From: Bacteroidales bacterium
GTDB lineage: Bacteria > Bacteroidota > Bacteroidia > Bacteroidales > ML635J-15
DNA length: 33,544 bases
Assembly: GCA_003249955.1 (NCBI GenBank)
Contig: QKHS01000079.1
Span: 1-33,544 of the forward strand
Reading direction: 5' to 3'
Below the pieces are notes generated by a model. The model was not told the DNA's origin, did no database searches, and saw only the letters and a list, made by a program, of their open reading frames with translations. A program made the position numbers and the translations under genes. Positions 18,004 to 24,832 of the stretch are shown one piece after another. The first letter of the stretch is position 1, and the number at the start of each line of letters is the position of its first letter.

Positions 18004-18888
18004 ATGTTGATGCTTTTTATAAGAATGTCCAAATGGCTTAAGTTACTGAACCAATCGCTTGTGAGTTTGTTCAGAATCTGGATTATGTCGGGCAATTCGA
18101 AATCATTTCGTAAGCAGAAATCTTCAGCAGGTTCGGTTATTATTCTTGGTAACGGTCCGAGTCTTAAATCCACTATTGAGAGTAATAGAGAGATATTCCA
18201 TCAACATGAACTGGTATGTCTTAATCATTTTGCGATTACTGATTATTACACTGAATTCAGGCCTGAATATTATATAACCATTGCACATGATTTATTTCTT
18301 GATAATGTTATGCCTCATTTTGTTGAAGCTTCCAACAAGCTTTTTAATGCAATTGCTGATAAAACAACATGGAAGATGAAGTATTTTACTACTCAGGAAG
18401 CAAGAAAACATTTGCGTTGGCAGAAAATCCTTGAAAGGAATAAAAATATAGAAATAATATATCTGAATCTGACTCCGGTTGAAGGTTTCGATAAATTTAT
18501 GTTTCATTGTTTTGACAAAGCTAAGGGAATGCCAAGACCTCATAATGTTATGGTTCCTGCAATTTTTACATCTTTAAGTCTGGATGTAAAGAAAATATTT
18601 ATAGTAGGGTCTGATCATTCATGGTTACAGGAATTACATGTTGATGAAAATAATCGTACGTTGTTTTTTAATGAACATTTTTATGATAAAGAAAAACAGA
18701 AAAAGCAATTCGATTATGGCGGGCAATATTATATGAAATTGCATGAGATACTCGGAACAATGAGCTTTGCTTTTGCAAGTTATCACATTTTGAAAAGATA
18801 TGCCGATTATAAAAATGCCGAAATAATTAATTGTACACCTGTATCATATATTGATGCATTTAAACGTTGTAGAACGGAAGATATCTGA
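18004..18888 (+). CDS. DUF115/MptE-like or GT42 sialyltransferase-like protein
   Basis: 294 residues. VIILGNGPSLK (about 45-55) is the nucleotide-sugar-type turn shared by the DUF115/MptE-like family (including Maf flagellin-glycosylation proteins) and GT42 sialyltransferases such as Campylobacter CstII. Later, NVMVPAIFTSLSLDVKKIFIVGSDHS (split here as NVMVPAIFTSLSL and IFIVGSDHS, about 180-206) parallels the CstII stretch ending in the conserved G-x-D. It begins with a basic, amphipathic N terminus (1-40) that might touch the membrane. It sits directly upstream of NeuB- and NeuA-type genes, so a transferase using their CMP-sugar is a reasonable inference. I do not see the catalytic His of CstII clearly, so a pyrophosphokinase-like or other role remains open. 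Alternative ATGs lie at 18010 and 18025. Confidence 0.62.
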   Translation: MLMLFIRMSKWLKLLNQSLVSLFRIWIMSGNSKSFRKQKSSAGSVIILGNGPSLKSTIESNREIFHQHELVCLNHFAITDYYTEFRPEYYITIAHDLFLDNVMPHFVEASNKLFNAIADKTTWKMKYFTTQEARKHLRWQKILERNKNIEIIYLNLTPVEGFDKFMFHCFDKAKGMPRPHNVMVPAIFTSLSLDVKKIFIVGSDHSWLQELHVDENNRTLFFNEHFYDKEKQKKQFDYGGQYYMKLHEILGTMSFAFASYHILKRYADYKNAEIINCTPVSYIDAFKRCRTEDI

Positions 18889-18920
18889 TAGTATTTTATT
18901 GGGTCAAAAGAAAAAAGATA

Positions 18921-18943
18921 TTTAGTGCCCAGGGGGCTAAAAA
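18921..18943 (+). promoter_or_regulatory. Hairpin just ahead of the NeuB-type start
   Basis: TTTAG-tg-CCC-agg-GGG-CTAAA can fold into a bulged hairpin ending about 10 bases before the ATG at 18952. It might act as a weak attenuator or affect translation. There is no following T run, so a terminator is unlikely. Confidence 0.28.
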
Positions 18944-18951
18944 CATATAAA

Positions 18952-19827
18952 ATGAAAACATACAACAAACCAAAAGTAATTGCCGAAATAGGCTGTAATC
19001 ATAAAGGTGAAATGGAAATTGCCAAAGAATTAATTTTATTGGCAAAGTTCTGTGGAGCAGATTATGCAAAATTTCAGAAGAGAAATTCAAGAGAGTTGCT
19101 TACCGAGGAACAATACAATGCTCCGCATCCCAATCAGATGCATGCATACGGAAAAACATACGGAGAACATCGCGAATTTCTGGAGTTGACAGTTGAGCAA
19201 CACGCAGAGTTAAAAAACTTTTGCGAATTAAACGGTATAGGATATGCGACATCTGTTTGGGATCTGACTTCGGCAAAAGAAATAGCAGGGTTGAATCCGG
19301 ATTTTATCAAAATTCCGTCAGCATGTAATAATCATTACGAAATGCTGGAGTATCTGCGCGATAATTACAATGGTCAGATTCAGGTTTCTCTTGGCATGAC
19401 AACCAAGGAAGAGGAAGTAAAGCTTATTGAATTATTTGAGAAAAACAATTCGTCAAAAGACAGACTTATTATGTTTTCGTGTACTTCTGGTTATCCTGTA
19501 GCTTTTGAAGATGTTTCATTGCTGGAAATTGACAGAATCAAAGATACTTATGGCAACAGGGTGAAAGAGTTTGGTTTTAGCGGACATCATCTTGGTATTG
19601 CGATAGATATTGCTGCTTATGCATTGGGGGCTACGTGGGTAGAGCGGCACTTTACAAAAGACCGTACATGGAAAGGAACAGATCATGCAGCATCGCTTGA
19701 ACCACAAGGGATGTCCAAGCTGGTTCGGGATCTGAATGCTGCATATAAGTCGCTTACCTACAAACGTTCCGAAATTCTGGAAGTAGAACAGATTCAAAGA
19801 GATAAATTAAAATATCGCAAAAGATGA
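18952..19827 (+). CDS. NeuB-type nonulosonate (sialic acid/KDN-like) synthase without SAF domain
   Basis: 291 residues. Family motifs run in order: KVIAEIGCNHKGEM (8-21), GADYAKFQKRN (39-49), FIKIPSACNNHYEMLEYL, QVSLGMTT, SCTSGYPV, FSGHHLGIAIDIAAYALGA and ERHFTKDRTWKGTDHAASL. This enzyme class condenses phosphoenolpyruvate with a hexose or ManNAc derivative to make a nine-carbon 2-keto sugar acid. Bacterial NeuB is usually ~345 residues with a C-terminal SAF (antifreeze-like) domain, which is absent here: the protein stops shortly after the barrel. The ATG at 18952 is preferred over an in-frame GTG at 18925, which lies inside a hairpin and adds nine unlike residues. It overlaps the next gene by 4 bp. 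Sugar identity (Neu5Ac, KDN or legionaminate type) is not decided. Confidence 0.88.
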   Translation: MKTYNKPKVIAEIGCNHKGEMEIAKELILLAKFCGADYAKFQKRNSRELLTEEQYNAPHPNQMHAYGKTYGEHREFLELTVEQHAELKNFCELNGIGYATSVWDLTSAKEIAGLNPDFIKIPSACNNHYEMLEYLRDNYNGQIQVSLGMTTKEEEVKLIELFEKNNSSKDRLIMFSCTSGYPVAFEDVSLLEIDRIKDTYGNRVKEFGFSGHHLGIAIDIAAYALGATWVERHFTKDRTWKGTDHAASLEPQGMSKLVRDLNAAYKSLTYKRSEILEVEQIQRDKLKYRKR

Positions 19828-20969
19828 GTATAGTTGCTTTTGTTCCTGTACGTAGTGGTAGTAAATCAATAAAAGATAAAAATATTAAATCTTTTTACGG
19901 CAAACCATTGATTTATTGGGTGCTTAATGCTTTGCAAAATGCTGTTGAAGTAAATGAAGTTGTTGTTGCCCTTGATTCGGACAAATATGCCGGAATCGTG
20001 AAAGGTTTTGGGTTGTCAAAAGTACAAATATATCACCGTAAAGCCGAAAATGCTGTTGATACGGCATCTACAGAATCTGTGATGCTGGAGTATATTTCAG
20101 AATCGGGTATGGATAACGATAATTTGTTCATGCTTGTTCAGGCAACATCTCCGCTTACAACTTCGCAGGACATTGACTCGGCAATCAGGCAATTTGCATA
20201 TTCCGGGAAAGACTCTTTGTTATCATGCGTAAGAACCAAAAGGTTTTTTTGGGATACAGATGGGACCCCTATAAACTATGATTACCGTAACAGACCGCGT
20301 CGTCAGGATTTTGACGGCATGTTTATGGAAAACGGGGCGTTTTATCTGAACAAAGTCTCAAATATCATAAGGGACAGGAATCGACTTTCGGGAAATATCG
20401 AAGTTTATGAAATGCCGGAATATACTGCTCTGGAAATTGATGAACCTGCTGATTGGATTGCAGGGGAAGTATTAATTGCACAGCGTAATAATATCTCAGG
20501 CCCGGATAAACCGGAAATAAAACTTTTCCTTACCGATGTTGACGGAGTTCTTACCGATGCAGGTATGTATTATTCCGAGAAAGGGGATGAACTGAAAAAA
20601 TTCTCAACTTACGATGGGATGGGACTGAAAATGTTGCAGGCTAAAGGAATAAAAACAGGAATTATTACCAGCGAAGACAGAGAGCTAAACAGAGCTCGTG
20701 CAAGGAAATTAGGTCTGGACTATGATTTTCATGCTCAGACAAACAAACTGAAAACAGTGGAGAATCTTTGTGAGGAATTAGAGATAAGTTTGCAAAATGT
20801 TGCATATATAGGAGATGATGTAAATGATTTTGATCTTCTAAGCAAGGTTGGGTTAGCTGCTTGTCCCTCAAATGCCAGAAAAGAGATAAAAAGTATATCA
20901 GGAATTATTTGTTTGCAAACAGCAGGAGGCTCGGGAGCAGTTCGGGAGTTCGCAGAATATATTATGTAA
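19824..20969 (+). CDS. CMP-nonulosonate cytidylyltransferase fused to KdsC-like HAD phosphatase
   Basis: 381 residues, two domains. Residues 1-~225 are a NeuA-type cytidylyltransferase: VPVRSGSKSIKDKNIK (7-22, nucleotide loop), VQATSPLT, RRQDFDGMFMENGAFY and EIDEPADW. Residues ~230-381 are a C0-type HAD phosphatase: LFLTDVDGVLTDAG with D238/D240, the GIITSEDRE motif, and YIGDDVND with D331/D332 binding Mg2+. The first domain activates the sugar as CMP-nonulosonate. The second probably removes a phosphate from the 9-phosphate intermediate beforehand, as KdsC does for KDO-8-P. The same two-domain order occurs in vertebrate CMAS, where the HAD part is usually inactive; here the catalytic residues are intact. 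The ATGA overlap with the NeuB-type gene suggests translational coupling. Confidence 0.9.
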   Translation: MSIVAFVPVRSGSKSIKDKNIKSFYGKPLIYWVLNALQNAVEVNEVVVALDSDKYAGIVKGFGLSKVQIYHRKAENAVDTASTESVMLEYISESGMDNDNLFMLVQATSPLTTSQDIDSAIRQFAYSGKDSLLSCVRTKRFFWDTDGTPINYDYRNRPRRQDFDGMFMENGAFYLNKVSNIIRDRNRLSGNIEVYEMPEYTALEIDEPADWIAGEVLIAQRNNISGPDKPEIKLFLTDVDGVLTDAGMYYSEKGDELKKFSTYDGMGLKMLQAKGIKTGIITSEDRELNRARARKLGLDYDFHAQTNKLKTVENLCEELEISLQNVAYIGDDVNDFDLLSKVGLAACPSNARKEIKSISGIICLQTAGGSGAVREFAEYIM

Positions 20970-20985
20970 ACTTATTGTTTGTTTA

Positions 20986-22395
20986 CTATATTTTTACTAT
21001 TTTGTATGATTTGATTTTATCTTTTGATAAAATATTTACCGTATAAATCCCTTTCTTAAATTCTGAACAATCTACACTGCAATGATTTTTCTGATTTTCG
21101 ACTGTTGTTATCAGTTGACCGGATATGTTGAAAATCTGTATGCTGAAATTTCCGTCATATTCAATTGTAAGACTTTCTTTAACGGGGTTAGGAAACAAAT
21201 TTGATGTTATTGCCTTGTCTGCAATATCCTCTGAGGTTGTAAAACTAAAACCGGGATAATAATACATTGTTGGTAATCCTGCCTTACAATTAACCATCCC
21301 TAAATAAACTGCAGTAGGGTTAAAACCGCAGTTTGCGCCTGATTCGTCAGGATAGCTGATTTCTCCTAAATAATTGTAACCAAATCTTGCGACATAAATT
21401 TTTCCGTTGGGCCCCAGTTGCAAACCTTGTGCTTTGCTGCATGTAGCTATTACTTCATAATTTGCAAACGGATCATCTGCCTCAAGGTTGTATTGAATCA
21501 GTTTTGAATCAGAAGAGTAAATATTATAAGTCCCATACAACTTTGTTCCATCCGGAGAAAATTCTATTCCATATGCTCTGACGAATGACGAGGAAGATCT
21601 ATAGTTGCTGACTATGCCTGTAGAATTGTCAAAATCATATAATTCAAACTGACCCAAATCATGTTGAGTTACAGCTAATTTATTTCCGTCTATATTTGTT
21701 TTAAAAAATCCGGCAGCATTTACCCACCCGTTATATATGGGATTAGCAGACCAACCGCCTTCGTTGACAGGGCCAACCGCACTGATAACAGGCGTCTCTG
21801 AAATCCCATCTTCTGTAATAAGGTAGGCTATGAACTCATTGGAATTCCATTTATGTCCGATAAGCCAGATATCCTGATTGTTACTGTGTGGGACAGCAAT
21901 CTGCCGTTCTGTTACCATTTCTTCCAGCAGAATATTTTTTTCCGTTGTCACAGCACCTAATCCTCCGTCAAGACTCATGTCAATTACTGAATATCTCCAG
22001 CCATTTGCCAAATGTTGATCTGCACTGTCATCTGTGGTGAAAAGATAGTATTGCTTGCTGTCATTTCCTCTCAATACCGATCTTTTTTTTAATATTAATG
22101 CTGATTGAGCCGAACTCCAGTGTCCCATGAGGTTGTTACCGTTTTCCATAACTTCATGGTTTGCATTATATACTTCCTGTCCGTCTGAATAAAAGAGTAA
22201 ATTACCATTGTTGTCACATATTGTCGCACATCCTTCCAGACCGGTTATTTGCCCACCTGTAATAGCAGTGGGAGTCTCATAAGAGAAATCAATTCCTGCA
22301 TACTCACCAAAATACCAAAGATTGTAAATGGAGTTCTGAGTAAAAACATAAAGTGAAATGCTGAAAGATATTAAAAGCAGTATAACTTTTTTCAT
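20986..22395 (-). CDS. Secreted beta-propeller-like protein with T9SS type A sorting domain
   Basis: 469 residues with a signal peptide (about 1-19, ending YVFTQ). The body has repeated propeller-like blades (NGNLLFYSDGQEVYNANHE, GPNGKIYVARFG, FSPDGTKLYGTYN) seen in Bacteroidota lactonase/WD40-like secreted proteins. The last ~75 residues (SNLFPNPVKESLTIEYDG, then GIYTVNI and a short basic end) are a type A (Por secretion tail) sorting signal. It should therefore cross the outer membrane by T9SS and be anchored or released at the surface. No catalytic residues are recognised. It is convergent with the nonulosonate genes, with only 16 bp between stops. Confidence 0.85.
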   Translation of the reverse strand: MKKVILLLISFSISLYVFTQNSIYNLWYFGEYAGIDFSYETPTAITGGQITGLEGCATICDNNGNLLFYSDGQEVYNANHEVMENGNNLMGHWSSAQSALILKKRSVLRGNDSKQYYLFTTDDSADQHLANGWRYSVIDMSLDGGLGAVTTEKNILLEEMVTERQIAVPHSNNQDIWLIGHKWNSNEFIAYLITEDGISETPVISAVGPVNEGGWSANPIYNGWVNAAGFFKTNIDGNKLAVTQHDLGQFELYDFDNSTGIVSNYRSSSSFVRAYGIEFSPDGTKLYGTYNIYSSDSKLIQYNLEADDPFANYEVIATCSKAQGLQLGPNGKIYVARFGYNYLGEISYPDESGANCGFNPTAVYLGMVNCKAGLPTMYYYPGFSFTTSEDIADKAITSNLFPNPVKESLTIEYDGNFSIQIFNISGQLITTVENQKNHCSVDCSEFKKGIYTVNILSKDKIKSYKIVKI

Positions 22396-22420
22396 GATAT
22401 TTTTCTGTTTTAAATTCTTT

Positions 22421-22452
22421 CAAAGGTAATAATTTTTTATATAAGATGCAAA
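22421..22452 (-). promoter_or_regulatory. Bacteroidota promoter of the secreted propeller gene
   Basis: On the minus strand, TTTG (plus 22449-22452), 20 bases, then TACCTTTG (plus 22421-22428): both elements match the consensus exactly at the standard spacing, about 25 bp ahead of the ATG at 22395. This is the best promoter match in the window. Confidence 0.72.
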
Positions 22453-22472
22453 TCTTTTTTTGAAGTATTAAA

Positions 22473-23603
22473 CTACCTGCTGATTTCCATTTTAATCATA
22501 TTTTTTTCGCTTTTGGCCTGTGAACCCATGGAAGAATTTTCTTCAGCCCTGCGAACCAGATAAGGCATAACTTCTTTTATGGGTCCGTAAGGAACATATT
22601 TGGCAACATTATATCCTTCTGCTGCAAGGTTGAAAGATATATTATCACGCATCCCGTAAAGTTGTGAAAAATAAATTCTGTTATCATCATTTCTGATATC
22701 GTACTTTTTCATAAGTTCTGTCAGTTTTAATACAGAATCTTCATTGTGTGTTCCGCAAAAAATTTCAACATGCTTAATGTTTTCAACCGAGATCCCTATA
22801 GCTTTGTTGTAATTGTAATCTGTAACTTCTTTTGTCTCATTTATCGGGTCCGGGTATCCGCCATCTTTTGCACGTTGTCTTTCTTTTTCCATATAAGCAC
22901 CACGAACGAATTTAATTCCGATTCTGAAATTCTCGCGTTTTGCCATATCAGTTAAAAAATTCAGGTAATCCAGCCTGTCTTTCCGGTAAATTTGCAAAGT
23001 AGTGAATACTATAGCTTTTTCGCGATTGTAAAGCTTCATAAAATCAAGTAAAATCTCATCAATTCTGTCCTGATACATAAAGTCCTCTGCATCAACCAAA
23101 ACCGGGACATGTTTTTTTGAAGCATAATCAAAAATGTCTTTCAGCCTGGTTTTATAATCATCTAATGCCTGATTGTTTAAAGGAAATGAGTTTTGCAGAT
23201 ATTCAGCTTTTATTAATCCGGTAGGTTTAAATACCGCGAACGGGATGTTTTTATCTTTTCCGGCAATATCAATCACTTTCTTCAACTCTTTAACCAGTTT
23301 TTCAAAAGACTCTGTATTTGAGACTCCTTCAATTGAGTAATCAGGGATAGTTTTTACGTTGAATTTTCCGATATTATCAGAAACCTTTAGTACTTCATCC
23401 AGATTTTCACCGCCACAAAACTGTTTAAACATAAAATTTGTAAATGGTTTAACAGGAATGTGCAAAGCAAGAGCAATATTCAAAAAAAACTTACCTGCTC
23501 TTACCATAAATGGCTTTGTAATAATTTTGTAAACGAATAATGCAGACTTTAATTCCTTTGCGGATTTGTAAGCATAAGCGGTTTTTGTGTCTTTAAAGTT
23601 CAT
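22473..23603 (-). CDS. Proline dehydrogenase
   Basis: 376 residues forming a PRODH (beta/alpha)8 barrel of the monofunctional type. Recognisable elements are FAVFKPTGL, VPVLVDAEDFMYQ, FTTLQIYRKDRLDYL, the FAD/substrate strand GIKFVRGAYMEKER, EIFCGTHNEDS and the C-terminal YVPYGP...YLVRRAEENS, which holds the arginines that bind the proline carboxylate. It oxidises proline to pyrroline-5-carboxylate with FAD and passes electrons to quinone at the membrane. The P5C dehydrogenase partner is not in the window. An unremarkable start (ATG 23603); no good promoter match upstream. Confidence 0.93.
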   Translation of the reverse strand: MNFKDTKTAYAYKSAKELKSALFVYKIITKPFMVRAGKFFLNIALALHIPVKPFTNFMFKQFCGGENLDEVLKVSDNIGKFNVKTIPDYSIEGVSNTESFEKLVKELKKVIDIAGKDKNIPFAVFKPTGLIKAEYLQNSFPLNNQALDDYKTRLKDIFDYASKKHVPVLVDAEDFMYQDRIDEILLDFMKLYNREKAIVFTTLQIYRKDRLDYLNFLTDMAKRENFRIGIKFVRGAYMEKERQRAKDGGYPDPINETKEVTDYNYNKAIGISVENIKHVEIFCGTHNEDSVLKLTELMKKYDIRNDDNRIYFSQLYGMRDNISFNLAAEGYNVAKYVPYGPIKEVMPYLVRRAEENSSMGSQAKSEKNMIKMEISR

Positions 23604-23665
23604 AATGTTTTTTTGTTTCTTTTGAAACCGAAAATTGTGTGCTTTTGTTGTAGTAAATAATCGTG

Positions 23666-23980
23666 TAACTGAAAAATAAACTTGCTTTCCCCGGTGTAAT
23701 AGAAAAAATGTTCAGGCTGATGATTTTTAATATCGTTACCGGCAATAAAGATGATCATGCAAAGAATTTTTCATTTATTTATAAAAACAATAAGTGGAAA
23801 TTATCCCCTGCTTATGATCTTACACCCAATTCCGTATTTAATGGAAATCATTCCACAACCATTCTCGGCAAAGTAAATCCTGATGATAAAGATATACTTG
23901 AACTTGGAAAGAGACATGGTTTTGAAAATAAAAAAATTTCTTTATTAATTGAGGAGTTCCGTTCTGTTGTCGGGATGTGA
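23666..23980 (+). pseudogene. C-terminal remnant of a HipA-type toxin kinase
   Basis: The open frame from just after a stop near 23663 (first ATG 23708, 90 residues to the stop at 23978-23980) carries FNIVTGNKDDHAKNFSF and KWKLSPAYDLTPN. These are the catalytic-loop and activation/Mg2+ motifs of the HipA Ser/Thr kinase fold, followed by a LELGKRHGF...IEEFRSVV helix pair. Homology seems to extend upstream of the ATG (EKMFRLMIFN). About 200-300 N-terminal residues with the ATP-binding parts are missing, the extreme C terminus looks shortened, and no HipB antitoxin is adjacent. A full HipA inactivates translation by phosphorylating a tRNA synthetase; this fragment should be inactive. No internal stop remains, so the truncation may be recent. 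Confidence 0.78.
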
Positions 23981-23982
23981 AA

Positions 23983-24675
23983 TTAAAACTTCTTCTCACT
24001 TTCCCGGTTTCTCAAACTAAACTGTAATCCAAATGAGAATAAAAACGGTTCGTAATTAAAACTGTTTGAGTAATCATTAAGCATAAATGAAAGTCCGAAC
24101 TGAGTAATAAATTTAATCATTGGCGAACCGGCTTTTAATATTAGTGTCGGCTCCAGAAAAAAGCCTGTCTTTTTTATGTTTTCCTGAGTTACAAATGCGC
24201 ATACTGTTCGCGGAGCAAAAGTTAACTGGAACCAGTCACTGTTAAATCCAATGGCAGGCTGAATAAAAAACCGGTTAACATAAGTATCTGCATATGAAAA
24301 AAACACGCCCGAGTCCTGATAAGAATTTATCTTACCCAAACCATATCCTCCATAGGCTTCAAACAGTCCGAATTTTCCCAGTGGTTTAAAATATCCGGCA
24401 CCGGCTTCGATAAAAATGTGTTTGTGAAAGTTATCTGTACTATCTGACGTTTCGTTCATATAACTTCCGTTTACCATGATTCCTATATTGTCGGTAACTG
24501 CATAAGCCGATTGTATATCTGTTCCTGAAAGTCCGAAATTGACAGATGCATTAAATTCGTTTTTCTCATCCAACATTGGAGTATTTACAACATTTGGAAC
24601 ATATAACGGGGCGCAGGAATTCAGGTAAATTATCAGTATTCCGGCTAGGGTGGAAATTAAAATATTCTTTTTCAT
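23983..24675 (-). CDS. Predicted outer-membrane beta-barrel lipoprotein, hypothetical
   Basis: 230 residues. A lipoprotein signal is present with a lipobox-like LNSC (cysteine at about 21). The remainder alternates polar and hydrophobic residues in strand-like stretches (FNASVNFGLSG, IGIMVNGSYM, HIFIEAGAGYFKPLG, GLFEAYGGYGLG, FLFSFGLQFSLR) and looks like a small 8-10-stranded barrel. I recognise no specific family, and the function is unknown. Its stop codon is two bases from the end of the convergent HipA remnant. Confidence 0.75.
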   Translation of the reverse strand: MKKNILISTLAGILIIYLNSCAPLYVPNVVNTPMLDEKNEFNASVNFGLSGTDIQSAYAVTDNIGIMVNGSYMNETSDSTDNFHKHIFIEAGAGYFKPLGKFGLFEAYGGYGLGKINSYQDSGVFFSYADTYVNRFFIQPAIGFNSDWFQLTFAPRTVCAFVTQENIKKTGFFLEPTLILKAGSPMIKFITQFGLSFMLNDYSNSFNYEPFLFSFGLQFSLRNRESEKKF

Positions 24676-24695
24676 AATCAGGTTGTTTTGTCAGG

Positions 24696-24727
24696 TAAAG
24701 ATACGGGATTATTCGAACAATGTCAAT
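24696..24727 (-). promoter_or_regulatory. Weak candidate promoter of the barrel lipoprotein gene
   Basis: On the minus strand, ATTG (plus 24724-24727), 20 bases, then TATCTTTA (plus 24696-24703), each one mismatch from the Bacteroidota consensus, about 20 bp ahead of the start at 24675. Confidence 0.38.
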
Positions 24728-24832
24728 ATCATGATTTTTTGAGGATCAACTCAACAGCATTTCGTTAATAACTAATCATATTCCGGTGAAAAACAAAGAT
24801 TACAAAATACTAATTTCGCAAAAACAAAAATT

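Noticed and set aside
18925-18951. In-frame GTG extending the NeuB-type protein by nine residues
   Set aside because: The GTG sits in a hairpin and the extension is unlike the family; KVIAEIGCNH sits near the N terminus from the ATG at 18952.
21014-21033. ATTTTATC-TTTT-GATAAAAT inverted repeat as terminator of the nonulosonate genes
   Set aside because: The stem is nearly all A-T, lies within the coding region of the convergent gene and has no T tract following it.
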